Numbered from the stretch's first letter, positions 1 through 11,345 are shown. The stretch: DNA of 64,000 nt from Allolobophora icterica (GCA_963556255.1 OY744610.1:8675751-8739750), one strand, 5' to 3'. Translations and numbers: made by a program. The notes: generated by a model not told the origin, from the letters alone.

Positions 1-525
1 TCTCGTACTTTGTCAGTTATACATGCCACCCCGAGCTTCTTTCTGATGTCCACATTTCTTTTCCTGTCCTTCAGTGAGATCCCAAGTATCCATCGTAGCA
101 TTCTCATCTCTGTTCTCTCCAGTAACCCTTCATCCCTTTTTGTCAGCGCCCAGGCCTCTGCTCCATATAGCATCACCGGTCTTACCATTGTTTTGTATAC
201 CTTTCCCTTGAGTTGAGTTGGCATTTTGGCGTCACACAACACTCCCGTTAGTTCTCTCCATTTCTGCCAAGCCACCTTAATCCTGTTCCTGATGTCATGC
301 TCGCAGCCACCCTGTGCATTCATGGTCGATCCCAGATATTTAAATGTTTCAACCTGTTTCAGTGACTTTCCTGCAATGTCTCTGATCTCAATTGCTTCCG
401 TTGTTTTTGAGCAGACCATGGTTTCTGTCTTATTGATGTTTATCTTAAGCTCTCCACTGCCATCTGCCAGTCTGTAAAACGTGCTTGCATCTTCGCCTCT
501 GCATCGTCCGCCAGTATAAGATCAT
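1..525 (-). pseudogene. Non-LTR retrotransposon fragment: end of reverse transcriptase and C-terminal region
   Basis: Read on the minus strand, this stretch gives the last part of a LINE polyprotein. It contains the catalytic box (LILADDAE, from about 525), then ETFKYLGSTMN, then the MLYGAEAWALTKRDE block and the RMLRWILGISLKDRKRN block. Those last two blocks are typical of the C-terminus of RTE/craniofacial-development-protein-2-like LINE ORFs. At least one frameshift lies near 470, between WQMAVES and GELKININKTE. The fragment runs off the left edge, so its 3' end is not visible. It is the same general type as the LINE at 40236-42650. Confidence 0.85.
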
Positions 526-1477
526 ATATTTTGAGTATAAAATTATTATTTAGTATTTAACGACATCTGGCGGTTGTAAGAACATTTGATTTCGATCTAA
601 TCTTGAAGAAAGTAAAGCCACTTTAAATACTCGTTGCAGTCGATAGCATAGGCGTAATTTGTGGGTACGAAGGCTACCCGTATCCCACTTGTTGGACTGT
701 GGAGTACCGTATCTCTCACTTTTTAAACAAGACCAATCAATATTTTATTATTGTGCCTTCCCTGAGATCGCAGTCTCCGCCTTGCTTCATGTTTGTAGAC
801 AGGGAGAGAAATATGCACCACAAAAGTACTTTTTAAACACAGGTAAACTAGAGCCAGACGAGCTGAGTAACATGCAGTCCGAAAAGCAGACTTTCAGCCA
901 CACAGGTCACCCGACAGACTGACCGCCGTGACCGGCTCGCAGATATGGACCACGGCTAAACTCTTCTCCATGCGATAAGCGAAAGTGGAGAAGAAATTGG
1001 TACGACCATCCACTTTCTAGACCTGGTTGATCGGAAGAAAATTTAGAAAAGCTCTAACTGTTTAATTGTGCAGAACCTTTAGGTGATTATTAATTCGAAC
1101 GGTTGTTAAATTGTCGATTACAATTACAATTACGCTTACAGTTCATTATAATTAAGACACTTTCAATGACTAGTAACAGCACCGTCTTGATGGCAGAGTA
1201 TCGATTAAACGAAAATGCATTAAATATATTCGTTCCAAAGTCACCGATTAAAAGGTGTTTAAACTGATCAATATAATTAGTTGCGGTAAATGATAACGAC
1301 ACCTGGCGGCTGACAATATCGTTGACTTCGAACTTCGCTTACTTATAACGACATCAAAACTTAGTTGAAGTACCGTAAAGTATAAGAATAAGAATAAATT
1401 ACGAATCATATAATAGTGGGTTATGATTTTTCTAATTTGAGGACTGGAAAAAAGTTTCTTTGCCCACCGCACTTTTT
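526..1477. other. Unassigned AT-rich stretch
   Basis: No gene or recognisable repeat was found. An 87-codon open frame at 659-922 has no motif and no neighbours that support it. The sequence around 1300 (ACCTGGCGGCTGA) echoes a repeat seen near 17120 and 18250. Confidence 0.4.
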
Positions 1478-1742
1478 GAGATAGTCGATGACGTCACGTT
1501 GTCCTTGGCGATCTGTATATATATATAGTATATATAATGTACATATGTATATATATAAGATGGCTTCCAGGTGGGAATTTAGCAAACATTATTATTATGT
1601 ATCTTTTGTTGCTATAGAAACCCTGAAATGGCTGATCACCAGAGGAGCCGATCATTGAATTGTAGCAAAAGGTCGTTCAACACTCGACGTTGTCATGGCG
1701 CTTGCCGATCGCCAAGGACAACGTGACGTCATCGACTATCTC
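1478..1742. repeat. Inverted-repeat (MITE-like) unit with perfect 36-bp arms
   Basis: The arms at 1478-1513 and 1707-1742 are perfect inverted complements over 36 bp and share GATGACGTCACGTTGTCC. The 193-bp spacer starts with an AT dinucleotide-rich tract and contains no gene. Target duplications are not obvious. The arms contain the palindrome TGACGTCA. A foldback or MITE remnant is the simplest reading. Confidence 0.7.
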
Positions 1743-2344
1743 AACAAATTTGGATATAATATATTTTTAGTATATCTAGAATAATATGTAATTTCATAAT
1801 GTAGGCTATATAAACCATGGAAGCCGCAGGATGTCGTTTAAATACGAAATTACAAAGCCTCGATTAGACACCTTTCATTAAAGATATCATATTACTATAA
1901 TAAACGTTGAAATCTCGTTGCATTACTGCTTTGCTGTCAACGTTGAACAGGTCGATTTGACGAAACCACAAAATGTCGTTAAATACGAAATATTAATTAT
2001 AATCTCACTCATTAAAGTTGGAGAAAGGAGGAGGGCGACGCTAGTCATCTTTTTTTATGGAATAGCTCATGAATACGCTGGTGCCCTGCGCTTGGCTTTC
2101 GAGTGACGCTTTCAAAGTTTGGGGATTATGATTTCGACGATTACGATCGGACTAACCAATCGCTGACTCATTTTCACTTATTTCCAAACGGTATAGGCAA
2201 GTTTGGAGTCGATGGCCTTGGTATAAGATGTCGTTTAACAATAGGGATTAGAACTATGCTCCTCCTTCTTACCCGTTGTGGCCTGACTTCTCTACGCTAC
2301 AATAATTCTGTATGACAAACTTAAACATTGAGTACTAATGAATA
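1743..2344. other. Dispersed SINE-like repeat remnants, no gene
   Basis: The stretch contains repeated pieces such as GTCGTTAAATACGAAAT (near 1830 and 1975) and GACACCTTTCATTAAAG (near 1868). These belong to the SINE-like family seen at 2345, 4735, 5960, 10995 and 46195. The short open frames have no support. Confidence 0.4.
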
Positions 2345-2495
2345 AGTGAAGTTCTGTTTTGACATCTTTAAATGCTTTGTTCGGACGTTATAAATTAATC
2401 TTCACTGCACTGTATAGGCCTATGCTTTAAATTGTCGTCAACGGCCTTTGATGTCATATGACGACGCTAAGCCTTGGAATAATAAATAATAATTG
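2345..2495 (+). repeat. SINE-like dispersed repeat copy
   Basis: The copy has a head of the form GACATCTTTAAATG, then a TCGGACGTTATAAATTAAT segment, then GTCGTCAACGGCCTTTGATG and a TAATAAATAATAA tail. Similar heads and tails recur at 4735, 5960, 10995 and 46195. No tRNA box was convincingly seen, so SINE class is inference. Confidence 0.5.
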
Positions 2496-2746
2496 ATTCT
2501 TTTACATGTGGCATTCGCCCTGCGCCCTGTTTCTTAGTTGTAGATATAAAATGCGTTGCTGTAATTCGTTTCTATACATATAAGTTTCGTAGGAACGTGA
2601 ATAAAACTCATTAGCGTCGCCTCGCTCCAGTTATCCAGGCTTGGGACTGGCACGGCCAGAGTACGAGCAGCGGCGGAGTTCATAATCGGATTAGAAGAAA
2701 GAGAGTTTACGGACTTCTCATGACAGGAAAGGTCTTTAGCGTCTTC

Positions 2747-2909
2747 CAGGACTGTAGTGGTAAAATTAGAGGTGAGTACATGCGCACGCTACCGGTTAGT
2801 TTTCCGATAATAATTAGAGATGAGTACAAATATTTTGTGAGGTGAGTATACGGTCTCTAGAGGTGAGTACAACGCTGTGTACCAGCGTATATCCTCGACT
2901 ACAGCCCTG
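2747..2909. mobile_element. hAT-type MITE, copy 1 of the CAGGGCTGTAG family
   Basis: The unit is bounded by CAGGACTGTAGTGG and ACTACAGCCCTG and contains the internal phrase GAGGTGAGTA several times. It matches two other copies at 5308-5613 and 17871-18068 that have clear 8-bp target duplications. Here the flanks (GCGTCTTC and ACTCTTCC) do not form a clean duplication, so this copy may be older or rearranged. Confidence 0.75.
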
Positions 2910-3224
2910 ACTCTTCCCTTTGTTGTTGATTCTGTGGTGGATGGATTTTTTGGTCGCACCGTTGCCTTTGATTTCCGTTACCTAAAACGCTACTAGATTT
3001 ATTTACATTATTTCTTAATAGAAGTTTTTCTAATTTTCGCAGTTTTTATATATTTCTTCATTAGACACCTTTAATTAAAGGAATAGGCGTGCTATAATAG
3101 TCGTGAATTGCGTTCAATCGATGCAATGGATCCGACAACCACAAGATGTCGGTAAAAATGAAATACTAATATACAATCCCATTTAGTTTAGCGCGAAAGC
3201 AGAACACCTCACTGCCTTAAAGGC
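2910..3224. other. No gene seen; partial SINE-like repeat
   Basis: Contains AGACACCTTTAATTAAAGG near 3063 and GATGTCGGTAAAAATG near 3145, both degenerate matches to the dispersed SINE-like family. Nothing else was recognised. Confidence 0.4.
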
Positions 3225-3325
<101 letters not shown>

Positions 3326-4067
3326 TAAACTCGGGTGGCGTCACTTCCTTTATTGAATTCTGATAGTGCCAGAGCGCAGCCTTGACAAAGGAGGAGGGCG
3401 ATGCTAATCATAATCATACATAATCCCTCATAATCTCCGGTTACGGGGTTCATAATTTCACTTTACCTGAGAAAAACGACAAAAACCTAACCTCTCGTAT
3501 GCTTTATAAAAACACTTTAAATTTTGCGTGGAATAAAATTTTTCTTAACTCTCGGCCAGGAGGGAATTTTTTTCCAAAATTTCTTTTTCAGATATTGATG
3601 TTATAATGATGCTATGATTGTTCTGGAAGTATTCCTATAAGTTATTTTGCATTATACCGTCACCACAATTTTTTTTTATTCACTTGAAAATAAGTTTTCT
3701 GCACATTCTCGGCAGAAGTACAACAGAAGAACACCGGTCATGCAACATGTCAAAATTTGTGGTCAGTACCACAAAAACAAAGAGTTATCATTGTGAAAGT
3801 GACCGCTACAACGTAGATCAGTATTTGAATTTGGTGTGATATACAATTCAAAGCATGGGGCAGAGCACAGTCCAACTTCACCACACTCTCTGCAACTGTA
3901 TCACGTTTGCGACCTGCTATTTTGACCTAAAATACGGACACGACGACGATGACGACGGCCGGCTAGTAGGCGCCAGTGACCACGTGACTAGGCCAAGATT
4001 ACACCAGGGCTGCTACAGCATGTACTAAGACACCCTCTGCACAACAGACATGACCTTCTAACGTTAT
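3326..4067. other. Unassigned, possibly body of a degenerate piggyBac-like element
   Basis: No convincing coding sequence. A 73-codon frame at 3618-3839 has scattered Cys/His residues but no recognisable family motif. It lies immediately inside the piggyBac-like terminus at 4068-4193, so it could be remnant transposon sequence. That is inference from position only. Confidence 0.35.
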
Positions 4068-4193
4068 CCCGAGTTTATACGGGCTCCACGCCTACTAGGT
4101 GGTGAGTTCTATCCTTGCCCGAGTTAACTCGGGATCCATGCTATGGGAACGGATTCCTCAGCCCGAGTATACTCGGGATCCACGCTAAAGGGG
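4068..4193. mobile_element. piggyBac-like transposon terminus with three palindromic repeats
   Basis: Three 16-bp palindromic units of the form CCCGAGTTAACTCGGG lie at 4068-4083, 4118-4133 and 4162-4177. They are followed by GATCCACGCTAAAGGG and then TTAA at 4194-4197. Read outward-in, the end is TTAA followed by CCCTTTAGCGTGGATCCCG, which fits the piggyBac pattern of a TTAA target and CCC/GGG terminus. The opposite end was not identified. Confidence 0.6.
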
Positions 4194-4197
4194 TTAA

Positions 4198-4734
4198 CAA
4201 TTAACTACTTTAGCACTTTACTGTTTTCTGTAATATGTATACTTTACTCTAACATTCATTAATATGTTCAGTCTCTTTCACCAACCGTGACCTGATTTAT
4301 TATCAATTGCAATTATTGTCTGTGTAACACAGTGTAATATAATGTATTAAACATTTATACAGCGCCCCTTAGAGTCTCTCAGAGGCGCTAAACACGCGTT
4401 ATCAGTTGAAAACAAATGCGTTTGTAGCAATCGGATAAAGGAGACAAAGTCTCTAGTGGTAGCAGTGTCACGAGATGAGACCGGACGGCTGTTCCAGAGC
4501 AACGGTGCTGCCACAAACAAGGCTCTTTGTGTGCTCTAACTGTACGTGACCGGGTAATCCCATCGCGTCTGTGTCGACGGAAATCTTTCAATAAACGAAT
4601 ATTTAATTATATTTTGATTGATAATCATCTATGTTGTGATACGACGTCGCTAAACAGTAGGATACATGTATCATAGTTATCAGCTGTGTTATTTTATGTC
4701 GTTAAACAATGATTACTACTGACATTGTACAGTA
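4198..4734. other. No gene seen
   Basis: Includes AGCGCCCCTTAGAGTCTCTC near 4360 and TTATGTCGTTAAACAATGATT near 4695, which look like repeat tails. No supported coding sequence. Confidence 0.4.
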
Positions 4735-4852
4735 AAGTTCTGTTTTGACACCTTTAAATGGTGTCTTTTTCGCACGTGGTAAATTCATTTTCACTGACAA
4801 AATAAGCTTTGTCGACGTAACGGCAGTTGTTCTCAAAATATGTCGTTAAAAT
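4735..4852 (+). repeat. SINE-like dispersed repeat copy
   Basis: Carries GACACCTTTAAATGGTGTCT, then TAAATTCATTTTCACTGAC and ends ATGTCGTTAAAATC, directly before the CATC microsatellite. It is the same family as 2345-2495. Confidence 0.5.
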
Positions 4853-4854
4853 CT

Positions 4855-5110
4855 CCATCCATCCATCCATCCATCCATCCATCCATCCATCCATCCATCC
4901 ATCCATCCATCCATCCATCCATCCATCCATCCATCCATCCATCCATCCATCCATCCATCCATCCATCCATCCATCCATCCATCCATCCATCCATCCATCC
5001 ATCCATCCATCCATCCATCCATCCATCCATCCATCCATCCATCCATCCATCCATCCATCCATCCATCCATCCACCCACCCACCCATTCATCCATCCATCT
5101 ATCCATCCAT
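4855..5110. repeat. (CCAT)n microsatellite
   Basis: About 255 bp of near-perfect CATC tetranucleotide, with a short run of CACC variants near 5071-5085. It creates long artefactual open frames on both strands that are not genes. Confidence 0.98.
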
Positions 5111-5307
5111 TTGCTGTAGGTTTCTCTCATCCTCATCTCTTAGGTAGGGTTAAAATCAAGCGTCTATAGCTTATCCAAAACTCACTTGCCAGAGCTGTCA
5201 CTAGAACGCCCAAACATCATCATATCACTCCCATCCTCAAATCACTCCATTGGTTAACAAATCCCAGTGCGAATCAACTACAAAAAGTCCCATCACTAAC
5301 CTACAAC

Positions 5308-5613
5308 CAGGGCTGTAGTGGTAAAATTTGAGGTGAGTATACGCTACCGGTGACCAGCGGCGTAAAAAAATTTGAAGACCTTTTTTAGGAATTCGTCTAA
5401 GAAAAATTTCTGACTTTTCACAAATTCCCTAAAAATTTTCTGACTTTTTACGATTTCGTCTCTGAAAAAGTTGATGACCTTTTTTAGTCATTCGCCCTAA
5501 GAACCTCTAAAAACCTGTCAAAACCTCTCTTTTTCCTCCAAATTTCATTACTCAGGTCTCTACAGAGGTAAGTATACGCTGTATACCCGCGTATACCCTC
5601 GACTACAGCCCTG
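5308..5613. mobile_element. hAT-type MITE, copy 2, with 8-bp target duplication
   Basis: Starts CAGGGCTGTAGTGG and ends GACTACAGCCCTG. The flanks are CCTACAAC at 5300-5307 and CCTACAAC at 5614-5621, an exact 8-bp duplication that splits the LINE sequence. This copy has a longer, distinct interior with repeated phrases like GACCTTTTTTAG and CTGACTTTT. It encodes no protein. Confidence 0.92.
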
Positions 5614-5727
5614 CCTACAACTCCCTACAATATTCCCAGCCCAAGTACCTTCGTGATCTCTTCACCATTCAGACAACCCGCTCCACCCGATCATCGTCCT
5701 ATCTTAGTCTTTCTCGACCCCCAGTCA

Positions 5728-5870
5728 AGGTGAGAATTGTCGGCGAGGGGTTGGGGGTTTTACCCCCCAGTCTTTCTTAGGACCCCATAGTAAAGTCTTC
5801 ATTGCACACCCCAACTCCATGTAAATCAAAGTCTAACCCCCCCAGTCTTTTTCCTACAATTCTCGTACTG
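5728..5870. mobile_element. Small insertion with 10-bp target duplication
   Basis: A 143-bp insert interrupts the LINE fragment. CCCCCAGTCA occurs at 5718-5727 and again at 5871-5880. The ends AGGTGAGAATTGT and ACAATTCTCGTACTG are loosely inverted. The family is unknown; the size of the duplication fits hAT or MULE loosely. Confidence 0.6.
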
Positions 5871-5959
5871 CCCCCAGTCACTACTCACCTCAAGTTCTCC
5901 AACCGAGCCATTTCCATCACAGCACCACGCCTCTGGAATGATCTCCCCCTGAATTTCGC

Positions 5960-6075
5960 AATTTCTTTAAATGGTGTCTTTCGGACGCTATAAGTATCTC
6001 GTTTTCTGTGAATTAATTATATTTGTGAATTGTCGTCAACGGCATTTGATGTCATAAGACGATGTTAAACACTGG
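5960..6075 (+). repeat. SINE-like dispersed repeat copy
   Basis: Carries TTTAAATGGTGTCTTTCGGA, GTCGTCAACGGCATTTGATG and a tail ATGTTAAACACTGGATTAAT directly against the TIR element at 6084. It truncates the LINE fragment before it. Confidence 0.5.
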
Positions 6076-6083
6076 ATTAATAA

Positions 6084-7926
6084 CACTGCTATGCATGATT
6101 TTTGATGTTCTGCCAAAAACATGTTTTTCTAAAAGATTTTAGTCTGCTGATTTCAAAAATGATATCCGTTTTTCTGTATCACGTAGGGTTTTCTCGACAT
6201 CTCTGCCGCATTTGACACCATTGATCACAGCCTTCTTCTTCAACGACTATCTTCTTGGTTTAGCGTCTCTGATACTGCTCCACTCTGGTTCCAGTCCTAC
6301 TTGTCTCCCGATCCTTCTCTGTTAAAGCCTCCAGCCACTGCTCACAACCCCTTCCTCTTTCCTGTGGTGTCCCTCAAGGCTCCGTCCTGGATCCACTACT
6401 TTTCATCCTTTATACCACACCCTTAAGCCATCTCATAAAATCCTCCTCTGTCGACCACCATCTCTATGCAGATGACACCCAACTCTTCATATCCTTCTTC
6501 CCAGACTCTTTTTCCACCGCCATCACACAACTACTCAACGTGGTTAACCTTATTTAAGAGTGGATGTCATCCAATCTCCTCTGCCTTAACCCTTCCAAAA
6601 CTGAATTCATCATCCTAGGCCTTCCTGATCAAATCAAGAAAATCCCTGATCCTTCCATAAACCTTTCGACTAACTCATCGTCTCTCTCCTTCACCGCTGA
6701 CTCCCCTGTTCGCAATCTTGGTGTTATTTTTTATCCACACCTCTCCTTCTCTAACCACATCTCCAACCTCTCGCGCTCCTGCTTCATGCACATTCGTGAC
6801 CTCCGACGCATGCGACCCATGCTCGACCTTAAAACTGCCTCCACCGTTGCTACCTCCATTGTTCATTCAAAGCTTGATTACTGCAATTCTCTTTTTCTCA
6901 ACCTCGAATCCACTCAAATCAAGCATCTACAGCTTATCCAAAACTCACTAGCCAGAGCTGTCACTAGAACGCCCAAACATCATCATATCACTCCCATCCT
7001 CAAATCACTCCATTAGTTAAAAATCACAGAGCGAATCCACTAGAAAGTTCTATCACTATCCTACAACTCCCTACAATATTCCCAGCCCAAGTAACTTCGT
7101 GATCTCTTCACCATTCAGACCCGATCATCGTCCTATCTCAGTCTTTCTCGACCCCCAGTCACTACTCACCTCAAGTTCTCCAACCGAGCCATTTCCATCA
7201 CAGCACCACGCCTCTGGAATGATCTCCCTCCTGAATTCTGCACTTTCTCAGTGCCTCCATCATCATTGCTACCCGTCCTTCATCCTCCTCCTCTTGTTCC
7301 TCTATCTATCACCCCCGGACTTTCACTCAGAACTGAAGTCTCACCTTTTCAAATACTCCTACCCTGACTCATCTGATCCTCCGCCTTCCAATTCTTCTCG
7401 CCGTAAACGACACCCGCCTTGACAGCTACTCTGCCTCTCCTGATCTGGTACCCTGGAATCGGACTTGGACCACTTTTGGACTACTCTCTGGAAACCCCCT
7501 TTGATTTGATGGACTATTTCTGGATGATGAACAGAGATTGTTCGTCAGAGGAAGAACACGCAAGAAAATCTAAGAAAACACGTTTCTGTCCCTAAGACGG
7601 TTTATGTCTCAGTTTCATTGTATACAAGATTTTGCCATATATTTTGTATAAATTATTGTAAACATCTGGGCACTGTCATCTGTTTCTAAGATTTTGACAT
7701 CAGGACTTTTATAAACCTTTCTTATAATTTTTTTCTGCAGTGTATCAAAGAGAAAATAATTTCTCAATAATGTACAAATTCAATAAACTTATAATTTGAT
7801 TTGTACGAAATTGTGACGTGATGGCCAAATTTCATCAACATATTTGAAATCAGGATGTCAGAATTGTATAAAATCAGTAAAAATAAATCAGACATCTGAT
7901 TCTTTCTTTTAAAATGCATAGCAGTG
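6084..7926 (+). mobile_element. 1.84-kb TIR element carrying LINE sequence, copy 1
   Basis: The outer ends are CACTGCTATGCAT and its complement ATGCATAGCAGTG, 13 bp each. TAATAA occurs at 6078-6083 and at 7927-7932. A TAA core is also compatible with a 3-bp TWA target as used by PIF/Harbinger elements, so a non-autonomous Harbinger-like element is a reasonable guess. A near-identical copy lies inverted at 14873-16719. The interior at about 6193-7440 is derived from an L2/CR1-type LINE. No transposase is encoded. Confidence 0.8.
6193..7440 (+). pseudogene. LINE (L2/CR1-type) reverse transcriptase to C-terminus, captured in a TIR element
   Basis: Translated pieces include [48 protein letters not shown] and SKLDYCNSLFLNL, ending in the SELKSHLFKYSYPDSS block. 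These are the reverse-transcriptase fingers/palm and the conserved C-terminal tail of L2/CR1-like LINEs. The frame is broken by stops near 6425, 6556 and 7015. It lacks the endonuclease and the first part of the RT domain. Confidence 0.85.
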
Positions 7927-8280
7927 TAATAATAAGTCGCTAGTCAAATCAACTTGGAGACAATGGATTGGTAATGACTAGAAGAAGTAGCTAAGTGATC
8001 TTAACTATAACATTTCGAGGCCGATGCTGCATGACGTGGTGCGGATGACCACATTGGCCCGTCTGGCATACGTAGCCACGGCATGGTGTGGGTTCGTGGG
8101 GACCAGGAGTGCAGTCAGGGGCGTCTACACCATAGAAACCTTGGAGCAAATGCTCCATCCACGAAATAGGGGTGGTGGTATCTGTCAATGTGCGTGCCAC
8201 CATTTTAGGGGGGAGGAAGGAGGAGGGCTGAAGAAGGGGAAGGGGAAGTTGCTCCAATGACTTAGGGGGGATAGACACTA
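7927..8280. other. Unassigned spacer with overlapping open frames
   Basis: Open frames of 78 codons (plus, 8024-8260) and 95 codons (minus, 7991-8278) overlap. The minus product is Cys/His/Pro rich but was not recognised. Not enough support for a gene. Confidence 0.35.
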
Positions 8281-10697
8281 GGGTGGAGTGAGAAACATAA
8301 AAATTCTAGAAAATGATCGTAATAGTGATGGATAGTTGCCTTTTGGTATAGTTAGTTATCACACAAAATATTTTTTTTAAATTCGTTCGGGAAGATGTGC
8401 CCCAACGAGTTTCAAAATTTGATAATTTTTGAAAAAATATCAAATTTAGGAAAATTTCAAAATTCTTAAATAATGTCACACACTAATTGTAATAGTGTTT
8501 AGGCATTTAATTACGACGTATTTAATGACCATGGAAGAGAAAATTTATAAAATCTGCCTTCTAAGATATGCCCCAGCGAGTTTTAAAATTTGACATTTTC
8601 CACAAATTTGTCAAAATTTAAAACAATTGTATAAACTTAAAATTTTTTAAAACGCTTAGTGTAAAATAGTGTTTAAGCATTTAATTATGATGTATTTAAT
8701 GACCATGCAAAATAAAATTAATTAATGATTGTATCTTAGCAATATTAAATAACCACAAAAACAATAAACAACAGAAACAGTGAATCAATACTTATTTTAT
8801 TCCATTGATTTAACTCGTTTGAAATTCTGCTTTAAAACAAGGAATTATTAATTAACGTGATTCCAATCTGGCAAGGATGAAACCATGTCTAGATGTTTGC
8901 CCAACCACAGCAGCAGGTGCCTCAGTAACAAGTTTTACAGAGCGCTCAACCGATTGTGATGGCATGGAAATTCTGGAAAATCCAGTGTTGGCACACACTC
9001 ACAGGCGATAAATTCTTCAAGGTCAGCTTTGAAAAGTGTGGAAATGACCAGTACTTCTGTTAGGCCTACTTTTACGTTTTGCCAATCAATTAAATCGATG
9101 TAGTCATTTGCAGCAAAGTTAAGTTCTGTAATAGAAAATTCACGTATTCTGTTTGCCTGTTGACATTCATATCTGGATCGCAAGAATGTGCTTAGGCCTA
9201 GTCCTAGAACACGGATATGCTTCCGAGTCTCAGTTATCATTCCAAGAAGGATGCTTCCTGGATGTCCAAAAATCCATTTCACTGTATTTTCGGGTCTATA
9301 ACAGCCGTAAGAACTTCCGGCAGCAGGTAACGTGATCTGGAGATTGTATGTCAAAGGTGCATAGAACCATATTTGCACGAGGGTTTCATTCGGATGCAAA
9401 ACCACATCGGAGCATACACTCTTACAACGTATGTCGCCAATATTTTCAGATTGTCTGATGGGCATTCACTTGCATCACCAGGTTTCGATTAGCTGTGATT
9501 ACCCATATGGAGTGCGACACAGCACCTTGATTACGTCTGGCCAGAGATTGAGAACAACATCCTTTATTACTGCCTCCAAAATCTTCAGAAAAAGTATAAA
9601 CGAAAAGTACAAGAAGGTAAAAGAGTAGGCAAATTTAAAAAAACCAATGATCCCAAAAACAAAATGGCAGCAGATAATTTGTCAGGATCTAACACATATA
9701 ATTAAACAAATAATTATGATCATGATGAAACCATTGAGAATGAACCTGCTGAAGGAACGGTCCTCGTGTCAACATCCCATTCTCCAGATGAAACATTTCA
9801 CCTCTACAGCTACGTATCTCCACCTCTACAGCTACGTAAAAAAATTGCTGGCATTTGCAAGAGCGTACGACAGACATGCAATTTCGGATCAATCAGCAGG
9901 ACTGTTAGTTTCAGTTGTTTTGCAAGACTTTGGCCTTATATCAAAAGCTATTCCAGAACTTAACTTTGCTGCAAAGGATTTTCCAGAATTTCCATTCCAC
10001 ACATGATCGGTTGAGCGCTCTGTAAAACTTGTTACTGAGGCATCTGCTGCTGTGGTTGGGCAAACATCTAGACATGGTTTTATCCTTGCCAGATTGGATT
10101 CACGTTAACTAATTCCTTGTTTAAATACAAAAGCAGAATTTCAAACGAGTTAAATCAATGGAAAAAAACAAGTATTGACTCAGACTTCAGTGATTAACAA
10201 GTATAGTCTGTTGGGATTGTTTATTGTTTATTCAATATTGCTAACATACAGTCATTTATTAATCTTATTTTGCATGGTCATTAAATACATCACAATTAAA
10301 TGCTTAAACACAATTACACTTAGGGTTTTAAAATTTTTTAAGTTTATACAATTGTTTAAAATTTTGACAAATTTGTGGAAAATGTCAAATTTTAAAACTC
10401 GTTGGGGCACATCTTAGAAGGCAGATTTTATAAATTTTCTCTTCCATGGTCATTAAATACGTCGTAATTAAATGCATAAACACTATTACAATTAGTGTGT
10501 GACATTATTTAAGAATTTTGAAATTTTCCTAAATTTGATATTTTTTCAAAAATTATCAAATTTTAAATCTCGTTGGGGCACATCTTCCCGAACAAATTTT
10601 TAAAAAATATTTTGCATGATAACTAACTATACCAAAAGGCAACTATCCATCACTATTACGATCATTTTCTAGAATTTTTATGTTTTTCACTCCACCC
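8281..10697. mobile_element. Foldback-like DNA transposon with ~700-bp inverted arms and TA target
   Basis: The element begins GGGTGGAGTGAGAAACATAA and ends with the complement CACTCCACCC, flanked by TA on both sides (8279-8280 and 10698-10699). The inverted similarity extends from about 8281-8990 to about 9975-10697, including the shared LARLDSR-encoding stretch. A TA target suggests the Tc1/mariner group, but no DDE transposase was found. The unique centre is about 1 kb. Confidence 0.8.
8870..9465 (-). pseudogene. Unknown transposon-associated ORF, C-terminal part
   Basis: A 176-codon frame lies at 8935-9465. After a frameshift near 8955 the alternative frame reads VERSVKLVTEAPAAVVGQ and ends LARLESR stop. 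The right arm encodes an almost identical tail on the plus strand (about 9999-10110). The VER..KLVTEA motif resembles C-termini of uncharacterised transposon-type proteins in invertebrate genomes. This is memory-based and the family name is unknown. The reading frame is broken, so this is probably not functional. Confidence 0.5.
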
Positions 10698-10994
10698 TAT
10701 TATACAGGCCAAAGCTACATTCGTACAATTGAATACCTGTGAAAAATCCCGAAATTGCACAAACACCACAAACGAGTATTACAGTTCAAATAAAGTTTCA
10801 CCAGGTGGCGCTATTGTGAAATACCATACATCAGTCGATTGCAAATTTAATTTGGATTGTAATAAGCCAAATCCCGTTATAATATTCCAATCCCTTATCC
10901 AGATACTGCAATGAAAACACTAGGGTCCGGTCGAAACCACTTTCCCCCCGGGCATTCGTGTACCAACAAATACCCATGGCGCTCGATGGATGAT
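10698..10994. other. No gene seen
   Basis: Short spacer between the foldback element and a run of SINE-like repeats. The 61-codon open frame has no recognisable features. Confidence 0.4.
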
Positions 10995-11345
10995 ATAAAG
11001 TGCGTTGCTATATCAGACACCTTTAAATCGGTTTTATAAGTGCCATAAATACCTTATTTTCGTCTAATCGCTCATATCTCATCACTAACTGGTTTACAGC
11101 ATAAGAAGCTCGCAGTCAACGGCCTTGGCGAATGCAAGCTGTCGCTTGAGATTAAAAGATAAATAAGTGCGCTGCCGCATTAGACACATTTAAATGGTTT
11201 CTTTTTAGTCCAATCAAATGCATTTTCGCTCAATCGCTTTGGCCAATAAAAGGCAGATGCTTGCTAAGGAATATAAATACGTAAGCCCGACGTCAGTGGC
11301 CTTGATACTGATAGCCATAAGTTGTCGCTGGGAACTAGTATTATG
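10995..11345 (+). repeat. Two adjacent SINE-like repeat copies
   Basis: Both units carry a TGCG(T/C)TGC head followed by TAGACA(C)CTTTAAAT-type sequence (about 11000 and 11170), and internal TTTTCG(T/C)(T/C)(C/T)AATCGCT. The arrangement is paralleled at 46270-46480, suggesting the pair moves or was duplicated as a unit. Confidence 0.5.

Larger units (their letters stand above)
5150..5960 (+). pseudogene. L2/CR1-type LINE fragment split by two insertions
   Basis: Segments 5150-5307, 5614-5717 and 5881-5960 align in order with the LINE tract inside 6193-7440 (for example IQNSLARAVTRTPKHHH and the SSSPTEPFPSQHHAS region). The first break is a hAT MITE at 5308-5613, the second a 143-bp insert at 5728-5870. 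The fragment is 5' truncated and not coding. Confidence 0.8.

Noticed and set aside
4754..5169. Long open frames of repeated Ile-His-Pro-Ser and Trp-Met-Asp-Gly
   Set aside because: Pure translation of the CATC microsatellite on both strands.
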